From positions 1 to 64,000 of the forward strand of contig JALHLV010000008.1 in NCBI GenBank assembly GCA_022844405.1: a stretch of DNA of 64,000 bases. The letters are read 5' to 3'. Origin of the DNA: Sphingomonadales bacterium (GTDB lineage Bacteria; Pseudomonadota; Alphaproteobacteria; SMXS01). The translations under genes and the position numbers were made by a program. Positions 51,816-60,756 of this stretch are shown one piece after another; within the stretch, counting starts at the first letter, position 1; each line of letters begins with the position of its first letter. Below the pieces are notes generated by a model. The model saw only the letters and a list, made by a program, of their open reading frames with translations, searched no databases and was not told where the DNA came from.

Positions 51816-54026
51816 TCAGGACGAATAGTAGCTCTTGTAGGCGTTGCCGTAATACGCCGTGCCATACTGATAGGACGACAGGCGGTCCATGTCCGCGCGC
51901 GTCATCACCACGCCGGCGACGGGGGCGGCATTGCCTTCAAGATGCTTGAGGCCGTCGACCAGCGTGTTGCGGCCGGTCTTGCCCCACCGCACCGCGAACA
52001 CCACGGAATCGCAGCGCTCGGCGATCACCTTGGCGTCGGCGACCGCCAGCAGCGGCGGCGTATCGACGACGATCAGTCCGAAATGCGGCTTCATCTGCGT
52101 CAGCAGCGTTCGCAGCTTCTGCGATTCGATCAGGTTCAGGACGTTCTGGGTCTCGCTGCCCGCGGTGATGTACTGGAACCGGTAGCGCTCGTCCGTGCGC
52201 ATCACCGCCTCCAGCTCCACCTGGCCGGCCAGGTAATCGACCAGACCGGGACCGCGTTCGACGCCCAGTTCGTGATGCAGCCGCGGCCGCCGCAGATCGC
52301 AATCCATGATCAGCACGCGCTTGCCCGCCGCCGCCGCGGTCGCGGCCAGCGACATGCTGGTGACGGTCTTGCCCTCGGCCGGATTGGACGATGTCACCGC
52401 GATGATCTTCGGCGGGTTGTCGACATTGGACAGGTTGAGCCCGACGAGCAGGTTTCGGTAGCTTTCGGCATAGCGGGACAGGGGCGCCGAGACGATCTGC
52501 ATTGGCCTGCTGCCACTTACCGCCGACTTGCCCTTCAGCTCGGGGACGACGGTCAGGACCGGCAGGCCCGTCCAGCGTTCGACGTCGCGGCTGGTATGGA
52601 TGCCGCTGTCCAGCCGCTCCACCATCACCGCGATGGCGATGCCGAGGCCCGTTGAAGCGAGGACGGCCAGCAGCAGGGTCAGCATGGTCCGGGGCGAGCT
52701 GGGCGCCGATGGGGGCTGGGCGCGGGAGATCACCCGGGCGTCCGTGGTCTGCAGGTTGGCCTCGTCGCTCAGTTCCTTGAAGCGGCCGAGGAAGGTCTCC
52801 ATCAACGCCCTGTTGGCGTCGGCTTCGCGGGTGAGTTCGCGCAGCTTGATGCCGCGCTGGTTCTGGCTCGACATGTTGCCTTCCAGCCGGCGTTGCGCGC
52901 CGAGCAGGGAATTCTCGCGCGACCGGGCGATCGCCACCTCGCCCTCCAGCGAGGCGACGATCTTGGCCACCTCGCCCCTCAGTTTCTGCTGCGTGTCGGC
53001 CAGCTCGACCTCGGCCTGGAGGATCTGCGGATGCTTCGGGCCATAGCGCTGGCTGAGCGCCGCCATGTTGCGCCGGAGCGTGCCTTCCTGTTCCTGAAGC
53101 CGCTGGATCAGGTCGTTGCCCAGCACCTCGGACACCGAGCCCGTGCCCTCGGCGCTGTTCATCAGCGACCGCACATTGCTCAGCCTGGCTTCCGCCTCGG
53201 CGCGCTGGGTGCCCGCCAGCACGATCTGGGTGCTGAGCGTGGTCATCTGATCGGCCGACGACAGCGCCGAATCCTTGCCCTCGATGAGGCCGGCTTCCTG
53301 CCGGTACTGCTCGACGGCCTGTTCCGCCCTGCGCACCTGCTCCTTGAGCTCGGTCAGCCGCTTGTTCAGCCAGACCGAGGTGCGCTGTGTCGCCTCGAAC
53401 TTGGCGTCCAGCTGCGACACCAGGTAGGCGTCGGCGACGGCGTTCGCGAGCCGGGCGGCCTTTTCGGGCGACTCCGCCTCGACGCTGATCGAGAGGACGC
53501 GGCTGCGTCCGCTGCTGGTCGCCGATGTGACGCCCGCCAGCGCGTCCGTCGCTCCGCGCTCGAGTTCTTCCTGCGTCGGCGGCCGCTCGTCGCCCCGGAG
53601 CAGGGCGTTGAGCATCCTCCTGCCGAACCAGACCGATTTCAGGCTGGCGTTGAATTCGGGATCCCTGGTCAGCGACAGTTCGCGCACCACCTTGCGGAGC
53701 AGGCCGTGCGAGGTGATGACCTCCAGCTCCGTCTGAATGGTCTCGAAGTCGTTCGGCAGGTTCGACAGCACCGAGGTCGAATCGGCGACCCGGTTGACCC
53801 GCGGCTCGATCAGCACCAGCGCCGTCGAGGTGTATTTCGGGGTGGTCAGCAGCAGCGCGACCGCCGTCAGGATCGTGACGACGACCACCGTCGCGCCGGC
53901 GACCCAGCGCCGGCGCCACAGCAGGCTCAACAGATCGCGGAACGCGGCGTCGTCCTGATCTCGGCCGGCCCACATGCCATACAGCGACAGCATGCTGCGG
54001 CGTCGCGTCTCGGACTGCTCGTTCAT
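51816..54026 (-). CDS. Wzc/ExoP-type polysaccharide co-polymerase and tyrosine autokinase
   Basis: A 736-residue protein. The N-terminal Wzz domain is flanked by membrane helices (near 37-57 and 440-460), with a long periplasmic coiled coil between. The C-terminal BY-kinase has a Walker A in SSNPAEGKTVTSMS, Walker A' VLIMDCDLRRP and Walker B LIVVDTPP. The last residues form a tyrosine cluster (YQYGTAYYGNAYKSYYSS) for autophosphorylation. It controls chain length and export of Wzx/Wzy-dependent polysaccharide with the Wza-type protein encoded upstream. No separate tyrosine phosphatase (Wzb) gene is visible. Confidence 0.95.
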   Translation of the reverse strand: MNEQSETRRRSMLSLYGMWAGRDQDDAAFRDLLSLLWRRRWVAGATVVVVTILTAVALLLTTPKYTSTALVLIEPRVNRVADSTSVLSNLPNDFETIQTELEVITSHGLLRKVVRELSLTRDPEFNASLKSVWFGRRMLNALLRGDERPPTQEELERGATDALAGVTSATSSGRSRVLSISVEAESPEKAARLANAVADAYLVSQLDAKFEATQRTSVWLNKRLTELKEQVRRAEQAVEQYRQEAGLIEGKDSALSSADQMTTLSTQIVLAGTQRAEAEARLSNVRSLMNSAEGTGSVSEVLGNDLIQRLQEQEGTLRRNMAALSQRYGPKHPQILQAEVELADTQQKLRGEVAKIVASLEGEVAIARSRENSLLGAQRRLEGNMSSQNQRGIKLRELTREADANRALMETFLGRFKELSDEANLQTTDARVISRAQPPSAPSSPRTMLTLLLAVLASTGLGIAIAVMVERLDSGIHTSRDVERWTGLPVLTVVPELKGKSAVSGSRPMQIVSAPLSRYAESYRNLLVGLNLSNVDNPPKIIAVTSSNPAEGKTVTSMSLAATAAAAGKRVLIMDCDLRRPRLHHELGVERGPGLVDYLAGQVELEAVMRTDERYRFQYITAGSETQNVLNLIESQKLRTLLTQMKPHFGLIVVDTPPLLAVADAKVIAERCDSVVFAVRWGKTGRNTLVDGLKHLEGNAAPVAGVVMTRADMDRLSSYQYGTAYYGNAYKSYYSS

Positions 54027-54162
54027 CGGATCGACAATACCTCGAATTGGTCTGCGCGCGCCAGTCGGCGGCGTGCGGGCTTCGCGAAGCGGCCGGCCGC
54101 CATGCCGCGAGGCGATCGAGCGCGACGGCGCCGGAGAGCGATGGTGAGGCCAAGCACCATGA

Positions 54163-54750
54163 TCAGAAGTACCGCTCGCGGATCTTGATGACGTCGCCGG
54201 GCATCACGGCGGTTTCGATCGGCAACAGGGTTTCCTGGGAGCTGGCGCCCGCCGTGCGCTTGATCAGCACCTGCTCGGTCCTGGCGCGGTAGGTGAACCC
54301 GCCGGCCAGGGCCACGGCCTCGAGCGCGGTCATGCCGCTGACATAGGGATAGCTGCCGGGCTTGTTCACCTCGCCGATGATGAAGAACGGCCGGTAGCTC
54401 ATCACCTCGATGTTGACTTGGGGGTTCTTCACGTAATCGGGCGTCAGCATTGCGGCGATGCCCTGCTCGAGCTGGGACGGCGTCAATCCCTTGGCCGCGA
54501 TCTGGCCGATGAGCGGCAGCGAAATGGTGCCGTCGTCGCCAACCTTGAACTCGCCCGAAAGGTCGGCCTCGCCGAACACGGTAAGCCGCACCTGATCGCC
54601 GGGGCCGAGGATGTATTGCTGCTTCTGGTCCGCGGGGCCAGCAGCCGCCGGCAGCGCGACCGACAGGAAGACCAGGGCCAGCACGGCCGCCGCCGCCCGC
54701 ATCAGCCGGCGCGGCGTTCCCGCCGGGAAAGCGCTCTCAGTAGTCGACAT
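54163..54750 (-). CDS. Wza-type polysaccharide export protein (short form)
   Basis: A 195-residue exported protein with a Sec signal peptide but no lipobox Cys at the expected place. It contains one polysaccharide export domain (YILGPGDQVRLTVFGEADLS, LPLIGQIAAKGLTPSQLEQG) and one SLBB domain (FFIIGEVNKPGSYPYVSGMT). At half the length of Wza it lacks the C-terminal outer-membrane helix, so the beta-barrel protein encoded just upstream may supply the outer-membrane pore. The two genes overlap by 14 bases. Confidence 0.93.
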   Translation of the reverse strand: MSTTESAFPAGTPRRLMRAAAAVLALVFLSVALPAAAGPADQKQQYILGPGDQVRLTVFGEADLSGEFKVGDDGTISLPLIGQIAAKGLTPSQLEQGIAAMLTPDYVKNPQVNIEVMSYRPFFIIGEVNKPGSYPYVSGMTALEAVALAGGFTYRARTEQVLIKRTAGASSQETLLPIETAVMPGDVIKIRERYF

Positions 54751-56035
54751 GAAGGTTCACATACGCGCTGTTGATGTCGAACCCGTCGCCGGCGAAGGTC
54801 GAACGGCGGGAATTGTAACTATACCCTGCCCGCAACCGGAAGTGGCGACTGATGAGGTACTGCATGCCGATGCTGCCGCGCCAATTGTCGTCGTTGCGCG
54901 CGATGCCTTCGTAGTCCCGGTTCAGGTAGGTTCCCGACACCGTGAGGATCAGGTTGCGGCGCAGCTCATGGTCCACGGTAAGGCGGAACAGCGTGTTGAG
55001 CGACGCGGTGCCGCCAAGCACCGTGGTCTCCTCCACGGTCCGCTCGCCGGTGATGGTGACGGTGGTCAGCTTGGTCGGCGCCCAGATGACATTCAAGCCG
55101 CCGGCGGCACCCTCGACGTCGACCAGCTGGGGGTCCTTGAACGACTGCTGGCGGAAGCCCAGATAGGCTTCGGCCGAGATCGTGCCGGTCACCTCGACAA
55201 TGACCCCGCCGAACACGCCGAAACCCTTGGAGTCCCTGCTGAAGCCCTGATCGTCGACAGGTTCGTCATAGGTGCGGTGGTCGATCAGCCCGCTGACATA
55301 GAGCTGGACGTTCTCGGACACGTCGTAGCCGGCGCGGCCTTCCACGGTCCAGGTCAGCCGGTCGCGGTCATCCTCGTTGATGACGGCGCCCGAGCCGGTC
55401 TCGACGTCGTTGAAATCCAGATAGTCGACGGTTCCCTTCAGCCGCAACGCCACGCGGTTGATCCGCTGGTCGAAGGTCAGTTCGGGCGTCAGCCGGTATA
55501 AGATCGTCGGCGTGGCGCCCCGCGCGTCGTCGGGAGAATCGCGCCGTTCGTGGTCGCGCTCGGCCCGCAGCGTGGCGGTGAGCCGGCTGTGCTCGGCGAT
55601 GTCGATGCGGGCGTCCGTCCTGACCCCCGCATCCTCGTAGTTCTCGCTGGAATTGTCCGCGAAGATGCCGAAGTCGCCATAGGCAGCCACGTTCAGCGCG
55701 TGACGCTCCCAGAGCGAGCGTCCGGTGACCTGCGGCCTGATGCCGATGATGAAGTCGTCCACCTTCCCGGCCCGATCGGCGAAGATGTTGTCGTTGTACT
55801 GGCCGCTCGCGTCCAGGCTGGGAAAAAACATGAAGCTGCCCGCCCGGATGCCCACGGGTTGATAGCCGCTCTGCACCCGGCCCTGCACGGTGTTTTCGAT
55901 CACCGCCTTGCCGAATTCAACCGCTGCGGCGGGCCGGGAGACCAGAAGGCACGCGGCCAGAATTGGAGCGACCGCCGCCACACGCCACAAGGCGCCCGAC
56001 GCCGTCGCAATCCCAGGTCTTGCCGCTGTCACCAT
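54737..56035 (-). CDS. Outer-membrane beta-barrel protein of the exopolysaccharide operon
   Basis: A 432-residue protein with a signal peptide (ending near SRPAAAVEFG) and many alternating amphipathic strands with aromatic ends. It terminates in HVDY, an aromatic C-terminal residue as in barrel proteins. Repeated features such as FPSLDASGQYNDNIFAD and LRAGYSYNSRRSTF match the putative exopolysaccharide outer-membrane proteins (OMP_b-brl_2/EpsL-like). It is the first gene of the operon continuing with Wza-, Wzc-, glycosyltransferase-, sulfotransferase- and lyase-type genes, and probably forms the secretion pore with the short Wza-type protein. Confidence 0.85.
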   Translation of the reverse strand: MVTAARPGIATASGALWRVAAVAPILAACLLVSRPAAAVEFGKAVIENTVQGRVQSGYQPVGIRAGSFMFFPSLDASGQYNDNIFADRAGKVDDFIIGIRPQVTGRSLWERHALNVAAYGDFGIFADNSSENYEDAGVRTDARIDIAEHSRLTATLRAERDHERRDSPDDARGATPTILYRLTPELTFDQRINRVALRLKGTVDYLDFNDVETGSGAVINEDDRDRLTWTVEGRAGYDVSENVQLYVSGLIDHRTYDEPVDDQGFSRDSKGFGVFGGVIVEVTGTISAEAYLGFRQQSFKDPQLVDVEGAAGGLNVIWAPTKLTTVTITGERTVEETTVLGGTASLNTLFRLTVDHELRRNLILTVSGTYLNRDYEGIARNDDNWRGSIGMQYLISRHFRLRAGYSYNSRRSTFAGDGFDINSAYVNLHVDY

Positions 56036-56259
56036 GTCGGACCCCCTTGCCCTCTACAAGTCAGGTCCGCGGAATCCCTTCAGATTCCGTCTGGCTGCCT
56101 CGGGCGCCGCGAGGCACACCCGATTTGTCGCTGGCCCTGACAAACCCTGCTATCGGCAGTGTTCGTTTGTACGATACATATTTTATTCCGCGACACATGT
56201 CACGGCGCGTTGCCATGCTTGGGGCACATGGATACGCGGTCCAATCGGCAGAGGAACAC

Positions 56260-57246
56260 ATGAGCGGCAGGGTTCTCGTGACCGGCGGCGCCGGTTACAT
56301 CGGCAGCCACACGGCGCAGCAGTTGATCGATGCCGGGAACGACGTCGTCATCCTCGATAACCTGTCGAACGGCGACCGTTCGATGGCGCCCGACGGCGCG
56401 CGGTTCGTCCAGGGAGACCTCGCCGACCGGGGCCTGCTTGACGACATTCTCGGTTCGGGCGTCGACGCGGTGCTGCATTTCGCCGGCTCCATCGTCGTGC
56501 CGGACTCGGTCGCCGACCCGCTCGGCTATTACCGCAACAACACGCTCAACACCCACGGCCTGCTGCAGGCCTGCATCGAGCGGGGGGTGGACCGGTTCAT
56601 CTTCTCGTCGACGGCGACCGTTTACGGCGATCCGGCCTCGACCCCGCTGCGCGAAACGGACCCGACCCAACCCATATCGCCCTATGCCACCTCCAAGCTG
56701 ATGAGCGAGTGGATGCTGCGCGACACGGCCGCGGCCCACGGTCTGCGCTATGTGGTGCTGCGCTATTTCAACGTCGCCGGCGCCGACCTGAAGGGACGGC
56801 GCGGCCAGGCGTCGAGGAACGCCACGCATCTGATCAAGCTGGCGGTAGAGGTGCTGACCGGCCAGCGGGACAGACTGTCGATCTTCGGCGACGACTACCC
56901 GACATCCGACGGCACCGGCGTGCGCGACTACATCCACGTGACCGACCTCGCGAACGCCCATGTGCGCACGCTGGACCACCTGATGGCAGGCGGCGCGAGC
57001 GAGGTGATGAACTGCGGCTACGGAAAGGGCAGCACGGTGAGGCAGGTGATCGCCGCGCTGGAGTGCGTGGCAAACCGTCGAATCCCCACGGAGGTGGCGC
57101 CCCGCCGCCCCGGCGACGTGGCGGAACTGGTCGCCGACGTGAGCCGCATCCGCGAGGTGCTGGGCTGGCGGCCCGAGCATGACGACCTGGAGCTGATCGT
57201 CAGGACCGCGCTCGACTGGGAGCGCAAGCGGATCAGGGCTTCCTGA
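56260..57246 (+). CDS. galE: UDP-glucose 4-epimerase
   Basis: A 328-residue extended SDR. The NAD motif is VLVTGGAGYIGSH, the active site is SSTATVYG with YATSK, and the family segment RYFNVAGAD and the end RPGDVAELVAD are typical of GalE. It interconverts UDP-glucose and UDP-galactose (or the N-acetyl forms), supplying precursors for the polysaccharide. The ATG is preceded by GAGGAAC. It is divergent from the exopolysaccharide export operon and shares a 224-base promoter region with it. Confidence 0.94.
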   Translation: MSGRVLVTGGAGYIGSHTAQQLIDAGNDVVILDNLSNGDRSMAPDGARFVQGDLADRGLLDDILGSGVDAVLHFAGSIVVPDSVADPLGYYRNNTLNTHGLLQACIERGVDRFIFSSTATVYGDPASTPLRETDPTQPISPYATSKLMSEWMLRDTAAAHGLRYVVLRYFNVAGADLKGRRGQASRNATHLIKLAVEVLTGQRDRLSIFGDDYPTSDGTGVRDYIHVTDLANAHVRTLDHLMAGGASEVMNCGYGKGSTVRQVIAALECVANRRIPTEVAPRRPGDVAELVADVSRIREVLGWRPEHDDLELIVRTALDWERKRIRAS

Positions 57247-57281
57247 TCCACCCGGCAAGCGCCATTTGCACACCGCCTATC

Positions 57282-57319
57282 CCTTCTCCCCACCCGGGGA
57301 GAAGGTGCCGCGAAGCGGC
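57282..57319. repeat. Intergenic hairpin repeat
   Basis: A perfect 10-bp inverted repeat, CCTTCTCCCC/GGGGAGAAGG (57282-57305), is followed directly by a second hairpin, GCCGC-GAA-GCGGC (57307-57319). The composition and tandem form match a dispersed non-coding palindrome common in alphaproteobacterial genomes. It lies between converging galE and AhpD-like genes and may stop transcription, although no T run follows. Confidence 0.65.
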
Positions 57320-57362
57320 GGATGAGGGGTGAGCCGCGATAGCGGCTTCCCGGTTAAGAGCG

Positions 57363-57953
57363 TTACCGGACCAAAATCGCTTCCTGCTTCCAGGGCGCGA
57401 TCACTTCCTTGCTCTCCTGGAAGGTCTTGGGCAGCTCTTCCACCATGTGCCAGGTGGCGGCGAGGCGGCCGAAGCCGACGAAGAACGCCACGGTGGTGCC
57501 CAGCTCGACGATCTGCGCTTCGGTGAAGTGTTTGCGGAGGTTGTCATAGACCGCGTCGTCGATCGACAGATGGTTGGTCGCGAAGCGCTCGCCATAGTCG
57601 ATGGCGGCCTTTTCCGCCTCGGTGAGGTTGGTCGCCTGGGCCGGGCGCTCCAGCGAGCAGACCAGGTCCTCGGTGACGCCGTCATTGGCGGCCTCGGTAT
57701 AGCGGATGGCCATGCACGACCGGCACTGGTTGTGGAACGCCACGCGCAGGCGCACCAGCTCGACGAGGCGCGGCGACAGGGTGCGCGTCATCTTCATGGC
57801 GCCGCCGAACTTGACGAACGCCTTCGCCAGGTCCGGCACATTGGCGAAGATGCGCATCAGGCCCTGCTCCAGCGGCGTCGCCTCGTCGGCGCGGGTCATG
57901 GCGCGCAGTTCCGGATCCCAGTTCTCGATCTCGACCTTGGCAACTCGGGTCAT
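57363..57953 (-). CDS. Carboxymuconolactone decarboxylase / AhpD-like protein
   Basis: A 196-residue protein of the CMD/AhpD superfamily, with the redox motif in FHNQCRSCMAIRY (Cys-x2-Cys, with conserved His nearby in other members) and LTEAEKAAIDYGERFATNHL. CxxC members act as thiol peroxidases or reductases; members without it are decarboxylases. With CxxC present, a redox or detoxification role is more likely. It follows the P450 gene on the same strand by 11 bases, so it belongs to that operon. Confidence 0.88.
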   Translation of the reverse strand: MTRVAKVEIENWDPELRAMTRADEATPLEQGLMRIFANVPDLAKAFVKFGGAMKMTRTLSPRLVELVRLRVAFHNQCRSCMAIRYTEAANDGVTEDLVCSLERPAQATNLTEAEKAAIDYGERFATNHLSIDDAVYDNLRKHFTEAQIVELGTTVAFFVGFGRLAATWHMVEELPKTFQESKEVIAPWKQEAILVR

Positions 57954-57964
57954 TGGTTCGGCTC

Positions 57965-59260
57965 CTATTTTCTAGGCGTGAATTCGATGTGCAGTTCCTT
58001 GAGCGCCCGCAGGCAGAAGTTCGGCTGGTGGCGCAGCTTGTTGCGGCCGGGCGCCAGCCAGAAGTCGTCGATCCTGTCGACGAAGGCCTTGAAGCCCCAG
58101 AAAAGCTCGCGGCGGGCGAGCGGCGCGCCCAGGCAGTGATGGATGCCCGAGCCGAAGGCCAGATGGCTGCCGGCGTTCTTGCGGTCCAGGTCCAGCCTGT
58201 CCGGGTTCTCGAAGTGGCGCTCGTCGCGGTTGGCGGCGGCGTAGCGGGTGTTGATGACGGCGCCCTTCGGGATGGTGACGCCGTGCATCTCGATGTCGCG
58301 GGCGGCGACGCGGAACAGGCCCTGCACCGGGCCTTCCAGCCGCAGCACCTCCTCGCAGAAGGTCTTCAGGTATTTGTCCGGATCGGCCTTCAGCTTGAGC
58401 CAGCTATCCTTGTCGTCGGCCAGCAGCATGATGCCGGCCGACAGCGCGTTGGTGCTGGTCTCCGAGCCGCCGACGAAGGTGTCGCCGGTCAATTCGGCGT
58501 GCAGTTCGTTCTCGTTGAGCGTGCGGCCCCATTCCGGAATGAAGGTGTTCACCAGATCCGACAGCAGGGAATTGTCCGGTTCCCGGCGCAGCCGCTCGAT
58601 GATCGGCTGGAAATAGTGCTGCTGCTGCAGCTCCATCTCGACGGACCAGCGCTCTTCCTCCTCGGTCTGCATCATGCCGAGGCGCTTCACCCAGGCGTCG
58701 GTCCACGCCTTGATCTGCCAGATGTCCTCTTCCTTGGCGCCCATCTGCCTGCCGATGATGATCAGCGGCAGCGGCACGGCGAACTGGCGCACCCAGTCGC
58801 AACGGCCGTCGGCGATGAAGTCGTCGATCAGCCGGTAGGCCAGCGCCTCGACGTCGCCGTCCAGTTCCTTGATCCTGCCGGCGCGGAAGGTCTTGTCGAA
58901 GAGGTTGCGCAGCGCACGGTGGTCCGGGTCGTCGCGGGCGGCCAGCGTCGCGGCGGGCAGCCAGCCCTTTTCCTCGTAGAGCTTCTTCATGCGCCTGGCG
59001 CGCTCGGTGTTGATGCGGGTGTCCTCGACGCTGCGGTCGCTGGAGAACGCCTCGGTGTCCATCAGCACCTGGCGCAGATCGTCATAGCGGGTGACGGTGT
59101 AGAAGCCGGTGACAGGATCCTTCCAGATCGGCGCCTCGTCGCGCAGCATCTTGTAGGCGGGATACGGGCATTCCTGGGTCTCGACGTCGAGCAGGTTCAC
59201 GTTCTCGGGGGAATCCGGCCGGATGGGGTCGGCCATGCGGTTCACTTCGACGTCGGTCAC
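57965..59260 (-). CDS. Cytochrome P450
   Basis: A 431-residue P450. The I-helix is FVGGSETSTNALS, ExxR is in EEVLRLEGPVQ, and the haem loop FGSGIHHCLGAPLARRE is complete. The N-terminus (VNLLDVETQECPYPAYKMLR) is close to that of the P450 at 17679, showing a recent common ancestor. The GTG start has GAGGAGA seven bases upstream. It forms an operon with the AhpD-like gene and is divergent from the EthD and acyl-CoA synthetase genes. No ferredoxin gene is nearby. Confidence 0.94.
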   Translation of the reverse strand: MTDVEVNRMADPIRPDSPENVNLLDVETQECPYPAYKMLRDEAPIWKDPVTGFYTVTRYDDLRQVLMDTEAFSSDRSVEDTRINTERARRMKKLYEEKGWLPAATLAARDDPDHRALRNLFDKTFRAGRIKELDGDVEALAYRLIDDFIADGRCDWVRQFAVPLPLIIIGRQMGAKEEDIWQIKAWTDAWVKRLGMMQTEEEERWSVEMELQQQHYFQPIIERLRREPDNSLLSDLVNTFIPEWGRTLNENELHAELTGDTFVGGSETSTNALSAGIMLLADDKDSWLKLKADPDKYLKTFCEEVLRLEGPVQGLFRVAARDIEMHGVTIPKGAVINTRYAAANRDERHFENPDRLDLDRKNAGSHLAFGSGIHHCLGAPLARRELFWGFKAFVDRIDDFWLAPGRNKLRHQPNFCLRALKELHIEFTPRK

Positions 59261-59427
59261 GGCGGTCTCCTCGCAGGTCTACGGAGCGCAAGCCATCCCC
59301 ACGGTCGCGCTCCCCTCGCATCCACGGTAAAGGATGCGTCAGGCGGCGAGGTGAGTCCAAGGAAATTCACGCGTGACCGTATGCTGGCCGCGTGCTGAAA
59401 TGCACCGGGACATGGGGAGAGAATGCG

Positions 59428-60099
59428 ATGCTGAAGGCCGTTGAGTTCTTCCGGAAGCGTCCGGGCATGCCCGACGACGAGTTCTACGACTACTGGCTGA
59501 CCAACCATTCCAGGGTGGTGATGGGCCTGCAGGGGCTTGTCCGCTACACCCAGAACCATCCGCTGACCGAAACGCGCGCAGGCGCGACGCCACTTTACGA
59601 CGGCGTCGTCGAGGTGTGGTTCGAGAGCGCCGAGGCGCTGAAGCGCAATACCGAAAGCAGCTACTGGCCCGAAGTGGTCGCCGACGAGATGAAATTCATC
59701 GACCGGCCGTCGCTCGCATTGCTGCTGGTCGACGAGCACGTCATCGTCGACGGCGCGTGGCCGCGCACGGGCGTGAAAAGCATCAAGACCACGACCCATA
59801 AATCAGGCATGGACATCGCCGCGTTCCAGCGGCACTGGAAGGACGTCCACGGCCCGCTGGTCGCCGCCATTCCGGGCGTGCGCCGGCATGTGCAGAACCA
59901 TGTGAAGGCGGGCGCCTACCGGGCGGGCGCCAGCGTGTTCTGCGACGGCTATGGCGCCACCTGGTTCGACAGCCTGGCCGACGCGCGCGCTTCGGGACCG
60001 ACGCCGGAGCACAAGGTGGTGGACGCCGACGAGGCGGCGTTCAAGGATACCGCCGCGACCATCCGCATGATGGTGACCGAGCACGTGATCAAGGCCTGA
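59428..60099 (+). CDS. EthD-domain protein (two tandem EthD units)
   Basis: A 223-residue protein with two dimeric alpha/beta-barrel units. The first has LKAVEFFRKRPGMPDDEFYD and VRYTQNHPL. The second has HKSGMDIAAFQRHWKDVHGP and RRHVQNHVK. EthD proteins are small ferredoxin-fold proteins found with P450 catabolic genes (first seen with ethyl tert-butyl ether degradation); some act as decarboxylases or dehydratases. The ATG at 59428 follows GGGGAGAG. Its TGA overlaps the ATG of the second EthD gene. Confidence 0.87.
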   Translation: MLKAVEFFRKRPGMPDDEFYDYWLTNHSRVVMGLQGLVRYTQNHPLTETRAGATPLYDGVVEVWFESAEALKRNTESSYWPEVVADEMKFIDRPSLALLLVDEHVIVDGAWPRTGVKSIKTTTHKSGMDIAAFQRHWKDVHGPLVAAIPGVRRHVQNHVKAGAYRAGASVFCDGYGATWFDSLADARASGPTPEHKVVDADEAAFKDTAATIRMMVTEHVIKA

Positions 60100-60677
60100 T
60101 GCTGAAATTCGCCTCGTTCTTCCGCAAGCGGCCGGATATCGGCCATGACGAGTTCCACGAATACTGGATCGGCACCCACGCCGAACTGGTCATGCGGATG
60201 CCGGGGCTGGTGCGCTACGTACAGAACCATCCGCTGCCCGGCACGCTGAGCGCGGCGTCGCGCTTCCACGGCGTCGCCGAGGTCTGGCTCGAAAGCGCCG
60301 ACGCCCTCATCCGCGAGCCGGACTCGCCGTTCTGGGAGGAAGTGGCGTTCCAGGAAGCCATGTTCATCGATCCCGACAGCCAGGTCGTGCTGCCGGTCGA
60401 CGAGAAGGTGGTCAAGGACGGCAAATGGCCGCGCGAAGGCATGAAGATCCTGCGCACGCTGCGGACCATGGCCGGCAGGGTGCCGCCGGTGTTCGCCATG
60501 CCGGCGGTCGGCCGCTATTCCCGCCACACGCTGCGCGGCGGCGCGCCCGCGTTCTGCGGCGGTTATGATTCCTCGTGGTTCGCCAACCCGGGCGTCGCCC
60601 ATGCCGCCGCGCCTGCCATGAAGGACCCGTCGAGCCTGGAGATCATGATCGTCAAGGAGTTCGTCGTTAAGCAATGA
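60099..60677 (+). CDS. EthD-domain protein
   Basis: A 192-residue protein clearly related to the first half of the preceding protein: LKFASFFRKRPDIGHDEFHE, VRYVQNHPLPG and EVWLESADALI align with their counterparts. The second half is more divergent, and its EthD signature (xxHWxxxHG) is lost. The start overlaps the previous stop (TGATG), so the pair is coupled. Both probably act on an intermediate of the adjacent P450 and acyl-CoA synthetase steps. Confidence 0.85.
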   Translation: MLKFASFFRKRPDIGHDEFHEYWIGTHAELVMRMPGLVRYVQNHPLPGTLSAASRFHGVAEVWLESADALIREPDSPFWEEVAFQEAMFIDPDSQVVLPVDEKVVKDGKWPREGMKILRTLRTMAGRVPPVFAMPAVGRYSRHTLRGGAPAFCGGYDSSWFANPGVAHAAAPAMKDPSSLEIMIVKEFVVKQ

Positions 60678-60756
60678 ACGAGGCTTGACGGCCCGCCGTC
60701 CCTGCTGGTCTGCTGCGGTTCGGGGAAAAACCGCACGGTAACAAGGGGAACTGGCG

